This document shows positions 1 to 10,658 of a stretch of 64,000 bases of DNA, piece after piece (within the stretch, counting starts at the first letter, position 1; every line of letters starts with the position of its first letter). The stretch spans positions 11,201,213 through 11,265,212 of the forward strand of contig NC_063264.1 of NCBI RefSeq assembly GCF_019578655.1, read 5' to 3'. The notes below the pieces were generated by a model, which was not told where the DNA came from, searched no databases, and saw only the letters and a program-made list of their open reading frames with translations. Position numbers and translations under genes: made by a program. The DNA is from Ricinus communis (lineage: Eukaryota; Streptophyta; Magnoliopsida; Malpighiales; Euphorbiaceae).

Positions 1-832
1 ATACTGAAAGCAAGAAGAATACAAAACTAACCCAAACAATCCAATAATAAAATACTAAGCCAACATAGTAAAGAAATCCCAATGGATTTAATCAATCTAG
101 CTAATCATGTTCATTATCAAAATCCACAAGAATTCAATTACAATAATGAGTAAAGGTAGAGAAACACGATTACACCCTTGGATGAGAGTAAACAGCCCTA
201 ATTTCTCTTGCTCAAATTGAATCGATTCTTGTTCCTCTTGCTCGATTTGAAAACCAATCAACGAACCTCACCCAATCTTCAATCTTTGAAGGGAATCCGA
301 TTGAGACCTTGATCCAAGTCTCTTTTTCCCTTGGTTTCAACTCAGAAAACCCTTAGAAAGAGAAATATTAGGGTTTGGGACATTCTCCCCCGCTCTTTTC
401 TTTCTTTCCTCTCTTCTTTTTTTTAATTAATTCTCCCTGTCGCGGCTAACACGACCGTGTTGATGCCCGTGTTCCCAACACGGGCTGGTGTTTATGCCCG
501 TGTTATTCTCTATGGCCGTGCTCCCTAAAAACTTCTTCTTCTTTGATGTTTGATGCACCAAACACGGCCCTGTTGGTGTCCGTGTTCAGAACAAGGCCAG
601 TGTTGAAACCAACACGGCCATGTTCAGCTTCCTCATGCGCATACTTAGCTTGTTTCGGCAGCTTTGACGTCCAATTATGCTCCAATTCTTCCCTTTATCA
701 TTCTTTGACTTCTTTTGAACCTAATGCACACAAACAAACGCATAGGGTGAGTGCTGGGACCAATTCACATCCAAATATCCATAAAATCAATCTTAAAAAC
801 CCTATTTAGATGTGTGTATTTTACGCACATCA
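1..832 (-). mobile_element. E1: LTR fragment of a non-autonomous Athila-like element, cut by the window edge
   Basis: Read on the minus strand this begins TGATGTGCGTAAAATACACA at 832 and runs into the window edge. It matches the LTRs of E4 (40466-41907) and E7 (59066-60387) throughout, including the TTTAATTAATT stretch and several AACACGGCCGTGTT-like palindromes (about 430-625). Sequence right of 832 is R1k. Whether this is a solo LTR or the 5' LTR of a complete element cannot be told because the other end lies outside the window. Confidence 0.8.
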
Positions 833-1235
833 CATTTCAGTTTTCTACATTGCCAGAAATAAGTTATGGGTTCATTCAAGAACTCTATAGACTTACAGAG
901 AGTCGAGCTACCAAACCTAGACTTATCGATCATGTCTTTTCTTTCTTTTATGCTCTTTGTATACTCTTATGTTTAAATCAATTTGATTTGATTATATTGC
1001 TTAGGGAAATGGAAGAGATAAAGAACATGTGATTTCTTTCCTTATTGGATTCCTAATCCTACTTATGTTCTCATTCTATTAATTTTTTTTTGTGCGTCTC
1101 TTTCTAATCTCTGTCTAATATGATGCTTTAGTTTTATGTGGCGAGCATAAACATGAGAATGTTGAGTGATAGCGTGTGGAAGCTGCAGTTATAGGCACTG
1201 AACCAATGCCTAGAAAAATGCAAAGAAAGAAAATT
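833..1235 (+). repeat. R1k repeat segment
   Basis: Part of the ~1-kb dispersed repeat. It carries the hallmark blocks in the usual order: TTTCAGTTTTCTAC, the 'ttcaagaactctatagactta' block, 'tatgatgctttagttttatgtgg', 'gagcataaacatgag' and the 'ataggcactgaaccaatgc' block. It is interrupted on the left by E1 and on the right by the MULE. Confidence 0.75.
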
Positions 1236-1300
1236 GGGAAAAGGCTTAAATTTTCCCTTAACTATAACTTTAGGTATAGATTGGCCCTCCATGTTTTTTT
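1236..1300 (+). repeat. Putative MULE left terminal sequence
   Basis: Starts GGGAAAAGGCTTAAATTTTC exactly where R1k is interrupted. The matching inverted copy expected at the right end is absent, so this is a one-sided inference. Confidence 0.4.
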
Positions 1301-1616
1301 TAGCCAGTTGCACACAATATCTCTCCAAACGGAGTTCTTAAGCCCCTCTTTAGACCTGTTGATTACGGAGTTGAAGAACAGAAGAAACTTCCGTTAAATG
1401 CAACTGAGGTGGCAAATAAAGTAGGACCTATAATCTAACGGTAATAAAAGAATAACTACTCTCCACCAGCATCTCCCCTTCTTTTTCATCATTTTCCTTT
1501 TCATACAAAATAAGGAACCCTAAATTAACCAATTGATTCTAATTAACGTTGATGATTCCAATTAACGGTAACATCACCATCATCAACAACCATAGGAAGC
1601 AATGACACTAAGGTTC

Positions 1617-1760
1617 TGTGAATGTCGAATGTTGTACGAATGCTGAAAGTTCTGGATGTCGAAGTTTCTACGAATGTCGAAGGTTCTGTGAAGGTTGAAA
1701 GTTCTGGACGTCGAAGGTTTTATGAATGTCGAAAGCTTTGAAAGTGCTGTAAAAGTCCAA
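1617..1760 (+). repeat. Degenerate short tandem repeat
   Basis: Repeated GAATGTCGAA / GTTCTG words at intervals of roughly 19-38 bp (tgaatgtcgaa, gaatgctgaaagttctgg, gaatgtcgaaggttctg and so on). It lies upstream of the GRF exon. No coding sense is seen. Confidence 0.6.
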
Positions 1761-1774
1761 AGTTTTGTTTATAA

Positions 1775-2133
1775 TGTAAGATATATATGATTTCTAGGTT
1801 GGGGGATGTGGGTACTTCAAATGGCATGATGAGCCATCAACTGTGAGAGGGGATGTGTGATTAATGAACTGAGAGAAAAAGATCAATAGATAAAAAGATG
1901 GTTAAAGTATGAAGATAGAGAAAAAGATGAAAGGGAAGAAGTGAAAGAGATTTGCGTACTTAATTCGCAAACTGAAATGGAAAAGATGTGGACTGAGGTG
2001 AGGAAGTTGAAAGCTAGCAAAGAAACATAAATTGAACAGCTTCAACATGAAAACACAAAGATGAAAAATGATTTTGTTTTGTTAATTGAATTATTAGCTT
2101 GGATTGTTTATACAGATTTGGTGAAACGAAATT
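1775..2133 (+). pseudogene. GRF-type zinc finger / coiled-coil protein fragment (MULE-borne)
   Basis: After a splice-acceptor-like TTTCTAG (about 1791-1797) the frame reads VGGCGYFKWHDEPSTVRG, the C-terminal half of a plant GRF zinc finger (Cys-Gly-Tyr-Phe-x-Trp core). It hits a stop at about 1858. A shifted frame then reads a charged, heptad-like stretch (EDREKDEREEVKEI, then EMEKMWTEVRKLKASKE), a TAA near 2028, and a hydrophobic end (FVLLIELLAWIVY). Small plant GRF proteins have just this order: zinc finger, coiled coil, short hydrophobic tail. The N-terminal zinc-finger half is missing, and at least one frameshift and one stop are present. It faces the transposase pseudogene of the same element. 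Its function in the family is not established. Confidence 0.6.
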
Positions 2134-2357
2134 AGTTGTGGTAAATTGCTTGGAGCACAACTATTATATGTGTATTTTTGTTAAGGGTTTGATAAAATGA
2201 AATTATGACACTTGATTTGAACACTGGATATACATTGAAATGAATTGCTGTAAATGGAAAAGCTTTGCTAAACAACATTCATAATCATATCCAATGAGCA
2301 AAAAGTAATGACACTAGCACACTGCAGTCAATATTGAGCTAAAGTATCAACATCACT

Positions 2358-2606
2358 TGCTCATAGGTAAATAACACCAAAGTAGCAACAATGTACAAAA
2401 AGCTAATTACTGGCATCACATGTTACTGTAGTTAAATGTTGACTAAAAGGATAATGCTTGCTCTAAGGCATAAAACACCAAAGTAGCAACAAAATAAAAA
2501 AAAATATGCTTGCTCTAAGGCACAAAACACCAAAGTAGCAACAAAATACAAAAAAAAGATATTGCTTGCTCTAAGGCACAAAAAACCAAAGTAGCAACAA
2601 AAATAT
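2358..2606 (+). repeat. Tandem repeat, ~55-60 bp unit
   Basis: Three good copies and one degraded copy of a unit containing TGCTTGCTCTAAGGCA, then ACACCAAAGTAGCAAC, then an A-rich spacer. It sits between the two converging MULE pseudogenes, where their 3' ends would meet. Confidence 0.75.
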
Positions 2607-3164
2607 AGAAAATGTGCTCCAGTCCAACTAATATTTTATGGTAAACGATTGGTCTGTTGTAGTAGTATCACTAACTATCTTGCCTTTCTTTTTCTGTTTG
2701 CCTATTAGTTGCTCTTTTTGAGCTTGCAACTGTGAAGAGGTAATTGCAACTCCTCCTCTCCATTGCAGTCCTCGAGGCTCAAATGGTAGGTTAGTGGCAA
2801 ATGTAACTTATGAGCCATCTTCAGTGAATTTAATTGTCATTGTAATGGATGATGCATCCCTTTTCTCTTTGCTTCTTTCGAAGTCTATTTCATATGGTAT
2901 TGGGAACCTAGTCTGAGGAGTAGTTTCCATTTCTTCTACTTGTAGACCTTCACTAATTACTCTTTTACTAGTTTGTCCATGCTCTGAATGTCAAAATGTA
3001 AGATGAAACATGCCACAAACTAATATTTATAAGAAGAAAATAAGTATGAAAAGTTCCTGACATTGTAAGTTGTTCTTCCTGTATTCAAATCCACATGACA
3101 TCCAAAACCAGCTATCCTCCTTGAATTTCTTACACACTGTCCTCCTAAGCTTCTTGCAGTTTCA

Positions 3165-3360
3165 CTTGCTAGTGTGCTTGCTGGAGCAGTTGTTGGTATG
3201 CTTGCTAGAGTAGTTGCTGGTCACTTGGTGGAGCAGTTGCTGGTGTGCTTGGTGGAGCAGTTGCTCGTGTGCTTGGTGGAGCAGTTGCTGGTGTGCTTGT
3301 TGGAGCACTTGCTGGTGTGCTTGCTGGAGCACTTGCTGGTGTGCTTCCTGGTATGCTTGT
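3165..3360 (-). repeat. 24-bp minisatellite encoding STPATAPP-like repeats
   Basis: Minus strand reads about seven to eight 24-bp units of AGCACACCAGCAACTGCTCC type, translated as STPATAPP / STPASAPA. The period is a multiple of three, so units can vary in number without frameshift. It is located between the SWIM-like region and the GRPRKKR / CCHC tail of the transposase. Confidence 0.8.
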
Positions 3361-4207
3361 TGTTATTCCCTATAAAGTTGAAGGCAAACAATTGCACTCG
3401 TTAGAATTTCAAAAAACTAGATAATAAAAATACTCAATATGATACAAAAATATGTATTTTACCTTCTTGTTATTATTTGGACACTTAGTTCTATTATGTC
3501 CTTTTGTACATAACCCAACCCACAACTTTGCTTCTTAGCTTTCTTAGTGAGCTTTCCAATTTTACTGGTTGTATTAGGCTCATTTGATCCTCGAATTCTC
3601 TTCTTTCTAGGTCTGCCTAGCATCTTAGTCAATGGAGGATGTTCTATTCCATGGTATTCTTCACATCTCATAAACCTTTTACCAAGGACTGGCAATAATG
3701 GAAACTGATATGAGGCTAAATAGGTTGACTAATGATAAAAATGACTGATATATGAAAAAGGATCAATGTTGGCATGATATAGAGCACAAATGGCAATGTT
3801 GGCATGAAATTCCTGTAAGATCCACCTATCAACCATTTTTTTCTTTTCTTTAATTCAATTCATCGCTTGTAGCCTTATTTCCTATAACATACTAACTATA
3901 GGCTTATGTCTTGCCTCAAGTATCCAAGAGTTAAAACATTCAGAGATGTTATTATCCACCATGTATGACTTGCATCTGCTAGAGAAATAGGCCCTTCACC
4001 AACAATAGGGTGGATATTTCAGAAGGGTTTCTGCTGCCTTCTTTTACACTTCACTAAGAAGCTCTAAATTACCTTTGAACTCCTCCTCAAATGTGCTCCA
4101 AGCACAAATCCAAAACTTTTTCTTCCATTCCCCCCTCTCCATTGTTTAGACCAGTTGGAGTAAATGTGCCTCGCACACCATCTATGCTCAGCGAGGGGTA
4201 AGACATT

Positions 4208-4319
4208 CTCTACAGTATTAATGAGACACTAAAGCATCAAGAGTAACCAATACTACAATTGTAAAAGGTTGCATACTATAAGAATAAAAATACATGTAAA
4301 GAAAATGAAAATTGCTCAC
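4208..4319 (-). other. Intron in the MULE transposase pseudogene
   Basis: Minus-strand CAAAAG|GTGAGC at the donor and GTAGAG|AATGTC at the acceptor. Removing 112 bp joins DMQK to NVLPLAEHRW in frame, matching the expected order of the family. This is inference from frame continuity, not transcript evidence. Confidence 0.6.
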
Positions 4320-4895
4320 CTTTTGCATGTCACAAATTATAGTATAGGCTGCTCCATTTCCAAGTTCAAGTTCTTGCTTTAACCAATGCAAAAATCAACT
4401 CCAATTATTCTTGTTCTCTTTGTCTATCAGTGCCCATGTGATAGGCACCATCTGATCATCACTATCTTTGCCTACTATAGTAAAAATTTGGCCCTTAATA
4501 ACCCCTTTTAAGAAACATCCATCCAGACCTATGATAGGTCTGCATCGACTCTTCCAGTTCCTCTTAAGAGCATCAAAACACAAGAACATCCTCCTAAACA
4601 CCCTTCTTCCTTCTTTCAATGCTTCCTTACATAACTCAATCTCTGCTTTTGTACCAGGATTGCTTCTTTTAAGTGCAGCTGCATATGCTTCCAAATAACC
4701 AAACTCCACTTTGAAACTCCCGTCCATTTCTCGAATTATCATCCTCTTAGCCCTTTTACACTTAGCCAGACTAATATTAATTTTAACAAGCTCTTTGCAT
4801 CATCTTTCATTTGTTTTATCTTTATTGAAGGATTTTTGTAAATCCTACCCTTGAAATAATTGGCTAAAAGCATAGCAGTAGTTGCAATTCCTATG

Positions 4896-4984
4896 TAGCT
4901 TCTAGTTCTTCTTCTTATGGAATAATGGCATTTGCACTATAAATACCATATGCAACCGAATACTTAAGGCTAATGAGATTATTA
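4896..4984 (+). repeat. R1k fragment
   Basis: Short R1k block ('agcttctagttcttcttctta', 'actataaataccatatgcaaccg', 'cttaaggctaatgag') wedged between the deleted MULE end and the retroelement remnant at 4985. Confidence 0.7.
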
Positions 4985-5160
4985 CTCCGACTAGAAATCC
5001 TACTTCAACTAGGAATTCTAGTCCCATGAGGTATCCTACTCCAACTAGGAATCCTACTTCCACTAGGAACCCTAGTCCCACGAGGAGTCCTACTTCCACT
5101 AGGAGTCCTAGTCACACGAGGAGTCCTACTCCAGCTAGAAATCCTAATCCAAATAGGATT
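4985..5160 (+). repeat. Minisatellite, TAGGAATCCTA-type unit
   Basis: About ten copies of a 15-18 bp unit such as ACTAGGAATCCTACTTCC. The core TAGGAATCCTA is palindromic. In frame it reads PTPTRNPTSTRNPSPTRSP. Related words recur in family X LTRs near 14580-14640 and 53800-54050. Confidence 0.8.
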
Positions 5161-5925
5161 GTACATGAGCCCCTTAAATATGATGGACTAATGACTAGAG
5201 CTCACATAAAGAAGTTCAAGAATGCTTTAGGAGTATTCATGAAGCAAAAGTTGAAGCTTAGGTTGGAGATCCAGAGTCCAAGTTAGATTGGGCTTAATCA
5301 AGACAAATGGGCCTCAAGATACTCCTATCAACTTAATTCAATATATGGAGGTATGAATAAGTCAAAATAGTCCTAGAATAAATAAGTCAAGCTATTTAGA
5401 GTCCAATACTCAAGCATCGATCGCTTATTACATGTTACTTAAGCCTATCATGTTTATTCTATGGGTTAGGGTTGGATGAATTTTAGGAGTATTTGTTCAT
5501 TTAAACAAGTCTTCTAATAGTTAGAAGTCTTGTTTTAAGTTATCCTTTTAGTTTAGGAGTTCTATTCCTAGTCTTATTGTTATTTGCTTCCTTATCATTA
5601 TAGAATTATATTTTTCTAAGGCTTATATAAGTTAGTACAAAGTTCTATGTAAAGGTTGGTTGAATATTGATTATTTTAAAGTTAATTCTCTTCTTTTATT
5701 CTTTATGAACTTGGTGAATTTATCAAGTGAAGGCTTGCTATTTTACAACCTTTGTTTATGTTAAACAGCCTTTAATTCTTTATAATTAAGGTTCATAAGT
5801 ACAAGTTATTTAAGGGTCCTGTTGGGAGTTAGTATTTTTGCTTAATTAGGTGAACGATCCTTGGTGAAGACATCAACATTGAATACGGGTTTGGCACAAG
5901 TTAGCCACGTTCATATCAACCAATC
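4985..5925 (+). mobile_element. 3' end of a Ty3/gypsy-like element: polyprotein tail plus LTR-like sequence
   Basis: Interrupts R1k. A minisatellite (4985-5160) leads into a short open stretch (5160-5286) reading EPLKYDGLMTRAHIKKFKNA, reminiscent of the 'GPLTRARAKKL' stretch seen near the ends of plant gypsy polyproteins. About 600 bp of LTR-like DNA follows with a TATA-type element (GGCTTATATAAG, about 5620-5631). R1k resumes at about 5926. No second LTR, PBS or target duplication was recognised, so assignment is tentative. Confidence 0.4.
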
Positions 5926-7578
5926 CAATGCTTGGATAAATGCGAACAAATAAAATTAGTTCATTAAGTATTGATATCATTTTCTAAATGATCGCAGACG
6001 AGTCTTTTCGAGAAAAGAGGGAACGACGAGAATCGAGGCACGGCCAAATATTACAATTCAGGATTTGCACCATTCGAGTCTCCATCATTCCTTGTTCCTC
6101 TAGTCACGAGGACTCTTAATGATATAAGGATTGGCATAATATAATAAACTAGTTTGGGTCGAATGTTATTATGTAGGCCCATGCGGATTTTCCATTGTTT
6201 TCGTTAAGCTGGCTTTTAAATTTGGGACTGTGAGAGTCATTGACAAATCAACTATTCTCTGGTTCTTGATTTAACTTTAGTTCATTCATCTTTCTTTATT
6301 TTTATATTCATATATAGGTTATAGTTTTTTCTTCTTATGGAATAAGGGCGGCTTTTGCACTATAAGAACTGCATACAACCGAATACTTGAGGTTAGTGAG
6401 TATATTATTTCAGTTTTCTACCTTGTGGAAAATAAATTTATGGATTCTTTAAAGAACTTTGTGGACTTATCAAGAATCGCACTAGCGAACATAGACTTAT
6501 CACTCACGTACTTCCTTTCTTTTATGTTCCTTTTCCATCCTTGTGTTTATAACAATTCTAATTTGATCTTGATGCTTAGATGTATGAATAGAATAGAAAT
6601 TTTGGCTTCTTTTCTTACCGAATTCGAAGTCCTACCTATGTTCTCATTTTGTTCGTTTCTTTTGTTCCTCTTTCTATAGTATGATGGTTTGGTTTTATTT
6701 GGGGAGCATAAACATGACTATTGAGTGAAAGCACATAGAAGCAGCAATTATAAGCACCGATCTGGATGAATCTCTTGAAGGAATGAGGGAATGAAGAGAA
6801 TCGAGGCACACCCAAATGTTTTGATAAATGATTTATTTCGTTGGGATCTCCATCATTCTTTATTCGTCAAGGCACAAGGATTCCTGATGACACAAGGATT
6901 GGCATAAGGAATCATAGGAATGCAATTGACAAGTTTAACCGATCACATTTGTGCTTAGCTTGATGATGAAGCAGGACGAGATGTAAATTCATGCACGTAA
7001 GGAAGAAATCATGTTGTTCTCGATTGATCTAAGCATAATACAATTGAGAATAGGAGCATTTTGATGTTTGAAATGCATATAATGAAGTAAATTGGATCGA
7101 AGTGTTATTACGTAGGCGCACATGAATTTTCCCTTATTTTCATTAAGCTGGCTCTTAAAATTTAGGACTCCGAGAGTTGTGGACCAGTCAACTTCTCTCT
7201 AGTTCTTGATATGACTTTAGTTTATTCATCTTTCTATATTTATTTATTCACATTTTGCTTCTAGTTTCTTCTTCTTATGGAATGATAGCTGTCGCACTAT
7301 AAAAATCGCATACAACCAAATACTTGAGGCTAGTGAGCATATAATTTCAGTTTTCTATCTTATGAAAAATCAAGTTATCGATTCTTTTAAGAACTCTGTA
7401 GACTTATCGAGACTCGTGTTAGTAATCATGGACTTATTGCTCACGTCCTTCCTTTCTTTTGCGCTCTCTATCTACCTATATGTTTATAACAATTCTATTT
7501 TATCCTTACGCTTAGTCATATGGAAGAGAATAAAGAACTTATGATTTCTTTCCTTATCGGATCTGAAATCCTGCCTAT
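5926..7578 (+). repeat. R1k repeat: about 1.7 units head to tail
   Basis: Two successive copies of the 'cttcttatggaat' and 'gcaaccgaatacttgagg' blocks (6331 and 7263 regions, about 0.94 kb apart) in the same orientation. Contains short open stretches (6425-6679; 7362-7544) that are hydrophobic and poorly conserved between copies, so I treat the repeat as non-coding. Confidence 0.75.
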
Positions 7579-8180
7579 TGATGTGAATCTTGGCAACATG
7601 TGACAAGAACTAACACGCAGAATTAGAAAAAGATTCCCAAGATAACTTGTATCTCAAACTTGGTATAAGAATAATGGTTCACTCCACACTCAAGAAAGGT
7701 AGAAAGTGAGTGATAAGTCAAGATGAACGCTATAAGAATAAGTTTTTAATAAGTTCGAAAAGTTCTAAAAGAACCTAGTAAAAATAATCTCACAATAATT
7801 TTATTTCAACAATGATCAATCCTTATACCTTTTGGCTATGTAGGTTTAGATAGATAAAAACATAACTTAATTTCCTATTTGCATAAAGGAAATAAACTAA
7901 TTAGGAATAAACTAAAATATATCCTAAATAGAGGTTTTCCAAGATAATAAAATAAGGAACTATCCTTAATTAGGGAATAATAAAAGTCTATTCAAAAGAA
8001 TATAATAAAAAACTTCCCAAATAACAAAATAGGAAGCTTGATTGATTTAGTCATTCCTAATTAATAAAGATATGACTGAATCAATCAAGATATATTCCTA
8101 AATAACTAAATAAGGGTTGCTCATTGTTTTCTCTTTGGTGTAGATGTTCCATTAGGTAAAGGAAGCACTAAAGTGGCACC
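7579..8180 (+). mobile_element. Family Y LTR, truncated on the right by E2
   Basis: Starts TGATGTGAATCTTGG and matches the solo LTRs at 42538-43324 and 55547-56522 (blocks 'taatttcctatttgcataaagg', 'atatgactgaatcaatcaag', 'gtagatgttccattaggt'). The match stops at 'aagtggcacctcc' (about 8180), where E2 LTR sequence takes over; the copy at 55547 continues past this point. Confidence 0.7.
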
Positions 8181-9316
8181 TCCAGCACGGCCCGTGGTGG
8201 CTCAAGACTCATGGGCACGCCAGCGAGGGAACCCGACCAGAGATCCCACGTTTAGCACGTACCGGACCCCGCCGTGCTGAAACAAATATATAAGGAAAAC
8301 TAATTTTCTTTTAGGGTTAGGAAATCAAGGAGTGAGAGAGAGCCCTGGCGGCTGGTTTGATTTTTGCATAGTGGTAAGTGCGGGAGAGAATTGCAGAGAG
8401 GAAGAACCCCAGAATCGCAAGGTTCCGAGTGCAAAACAGTAGTGGAGCAATTCAAGAGGCAATTTGGGAGATTAATCATAGTGCAGATCCAGACTTGGAG
8501 CTGTTCATCCAATTTGAGAGAAAAGGGTATACATGTTTCATTTTCATTATTCTTCAATTGTAATTGATTTCCTAGTTGTTTTAAACATGAACATGTTTAG
8601 CTAGATTGATTAAATCCATTGGGATTTCTTTACTACGTTGGCTTAATATTATATTGTTGGATTGCTTAAGTTAGTTTTATATTCTTCTTACTTTCAGTAT
8701 TAATGAGATAATGCATTATTCATGAGACGTTCTGAATTGCGGTGTTTAGATTGCTTTATGTGATTGAGATGTCCATTTGGCAATTGGAATTTTGAATAGC
8801 AAGAACTAGTTAAGAATCACTTAGACATAAGAAAAATTAACTAGCCGGATTAAGAATTAACAAAGCTTAATAGAGGCGGATTAAGGCTTAATGCTAATTT
8901 AAGAATCAATTGTTAGGAAAAGATTCCAACTTTAGGTTATTAGGTTTAGGAATTCGATAATCTCGAGAGAGAAACCGAATTTAGTTAAGATTCATCCACG
9001 GGTAGCATAATTAGACTCATCAATCCTTTATCTTTTGTTTGACTGCCGACTGGTTTAGGTTCCCTTTGGGTTTGCTTTCTTGTCCTGGTTATTTCATTTA
9101 TCCATTCAATCCTGCATCTCCCTTAGAACTTAGCTAGTAGCTATTAGTTAGTTTAGAAATTATTCATTATTCATTTTAGGTTAATATAACAAAGAACAAA
9201 GAAGTAACTCTGGGCTTTTACTTTCTCGAGGAATACGACCTTGATACTCGCATAGTGCTAGACTGCATCGATAGGTTCACTACCTTAGATTGTAGCTAAC
9301 ACAATTAGCCTATCCA
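8181..9316 (+). repeat. E2 5' LTR (left end missing)
   Basis: Contains CCAGCACGGCCCGTGG palindrome words, TATA box AAATATATAAGG (about 8285-8294), and the U5-like end with GAATACGACCTTGATACTCG and CTGCATCGATAGGTTCAC. Ends just before the PBS. Confidence 0.7.
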
Positions 9317-9321
9317 GTTTT

Positions 9322-9338
9322 TTGCGCCGTTGCCGGGG
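9322..9338 (+). other. E2 primer binding site (tRNA-Asp type, one mismatch)
   Basis: TTGCGCCGTTGCCGGGG against TGGCGCCGTTGCCGGGG, the complement of the 3' end of plant tRNA-Asp (GUC). One G-to-T change at the second base. Confidence 0.75.
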
Positions 9339-9486
9339 ACTGTTTGAAAACTAGAGTGAAATTTGCTATTTTTTAATTTAGCCTTTCTTTTTTTTAATGT
9401 TTTTTATTTTTATTTATTTTATTTTATTTGTATATATTTATTTAGTTTAAGTTTATGATTCAGGTAGTGAATGATAAGGAGGTTCA

Positions 9487-10658
9487 ATGCTAAACTCAAA
9501 CTTTTTATATGACACGTTGGAAAATGGGATCATGAACCAAGAGAGTGCTAAAAATTGGGATACCCGTGCATCTTTAGAAGCTCAAGTGAGTTTTGCAGGG
9601 CTAATGATCAACTCTCCACTCCTATCCTTTCATTTCAAGATTTTTGTGAAATCCATTGTGGTCTACATTTGAGTAATGATTGTCCATTGTATAGTGATGT
9701 TGCTCATTATTCTTATAACTTTGAACATGTGAATTATACGGGAAGCTAGTTAAATAACTCGTATGAAAGCACCTACAATAAAAAATGGAGCACTCATTCA
9801 CCCTTTAGATGGAGCTTAGATGGCCAAGAACCACCAGGATTTCAGCAACTACATCAGTAGCCTAATATTGCACCTTCAACACAAGATGAAGAGTTAGTGT
9901 CAGAGGAGCTGATGATGAGGTTCATTGCAAGTCTTGATGATAGATTCCAACAAACAAAGAGTGTACTTGAAGGTCAACAAGCCTCAATTGAGAACATAGA
10001 GCATCAAGTAGGCTTGATCTTCAAGTTACTAGCGGCAGAACAATGGGGAACTCCATCGAACGGTACTGAATTCGAGGAACATTTGAGCGCCATCACTTTG
10101 CGTTCAGGTGAGAATTTTTCTAGTTTATCTACTATGTTTGATGATGATGCTTCTGTGCATGACGATTTCTTGAACATCGAGTTCGAACTAGAAAAGGAAG
10201 AGGCGAACATGATTCCTCTGAAAGACTATCAACAGGAATGTACAGTTGATGATGCCGAGTTGCAGTTACAAGAATTTTTGGTGGATTTTACATAAGTCCC
10301 TTCAATGATGGAAGATGAGCACGAGTTATCCAATGAAGAAGTCTTGGAGGAGCTCGAGTTTCTTTTAGCAAGTGAACCAAGACAAGGACTGGAGAAAACC
10401 ATTGACGTTCCTAAAGAAATTGCCCAACCATCGATCCTTCCAATCAGTGAAACTTCAGCTTTCAAATTGGAAGAGCCCCTAGAGCATCATGACTACATGT
10501 AATTATACGAGGACCGAGTTTTGCCCATCATACTGGCAGCTTGCTTGATAGTCGGGAAGAGGAAATTGACGATTATCCGTCTAAGCAGATACTTGAAGAC
10601 ATTTGCTTAGAAGAAGGATGGATGGTCGTCGATCATGCCCGTTTGCTTTTCACCATGA
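9487..10658 (+). pseudogene. E2 gag zinc-knuckle / pre-RT linker fusion ORF, decayed
   Basis: ATG at 9487 starts MLNSNFLYDTLENGI, the same start as in E4, E5 and E7. The knuckle region (CGLHLSNDCP), the coiled region (EELMMRFIASLDDRFQQT...IENIEHQVGLIFKLL), LSAITLRSGENFS and the acidic linker (DEHELSNEEVLEELEFLLAS) follow. Damage: a frameshift near 9590, then in-frame stops at about 9747, 10293, 10500 and 10609. Where sister copies show the ancestral codon, these are Trp or Gln codons turned into stops. ITLRSG just before the protease is a hallmark of Athila gag; the later part resembles the Athila protease-RT spacer. Capsid, protease, RT and integrase are absent. Confidence 0.65.

Larger units (their letters stand above)
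2595..4880 (-). pseudogene. MULE transposase (mudrA-like), broken, with one recognisable intron
   Basis: In minus-strand order: an N-terminal piece ending KCKRAKRMIIREMDGSFKVE (4742 region); SNPGTKAEIELC; the transposase core RRMFLCFDALKRNWKS followed by PIIGLDGCFLKG, holding the first catalytic Asp (about 4500-4540); then QMVPITWALIDKENKNNW. An intron follows at 4208-4319 (GTGAGC...GTAGAG), after which LPLAEHRWCARHIYSNW continues in frame with DMQK. Next come SYMVDNNISECFNSWILEAR, a Ser-Thr-Pro-Ala repeat linker (3165-3360), GRPRKKRIRG, a CCHC knuckle reading TKGHNRTKCPNNNKK after a 1-nt shift, and a C-terminal tail LPFEPRGLQWRGGVAITSSQ (2700-2790). This is the domain order of plant MULE transposases. 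Several stops and shifts, and the missing 5' exons, make it non-functional. Confidence 0.75.
1236..4895. mobile_element. Mutator-like (MULE) element remnant carrying two convergent pseudogenes
   Basis: The left edge is GGGAAAAGGCTTAAATTTTC at 1236, interrupting R1k within 'gaaagaaaatt'. A G-rich start of this kind is typical of plant MULE termini. Inside are a GRF-zinc-finger pseudogene on the plus strand (1775-2133) and a MULE transposase pseudogene on the minus strand (2595-4880), pointing at each other. The right terminus is missing: the transposase N-terminal part runs directly into an R1k segment near 4896, so the right end with its inverted repeat and the 5' exons are deleted. No target duplication can be read. 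The MULE identity rests on the transposase; the left boundary is inferred from the break in R1k. Confidence 0.6.

Noticed and set aside
503..809. Open frames in the E1 LTR and similar ones in other LTRs (for example 36969, 41564)
   Set aside because: They run through palindrome clusters of LTRs, differ between LTR copies, and match no known protein.
6425..6679. 84-codon open stretch in R1k (hydrophobic)
   Set aside because: Other R1k units break or shift the frame and hydrophobicity comes from T-rich DNA; no family resemblance.
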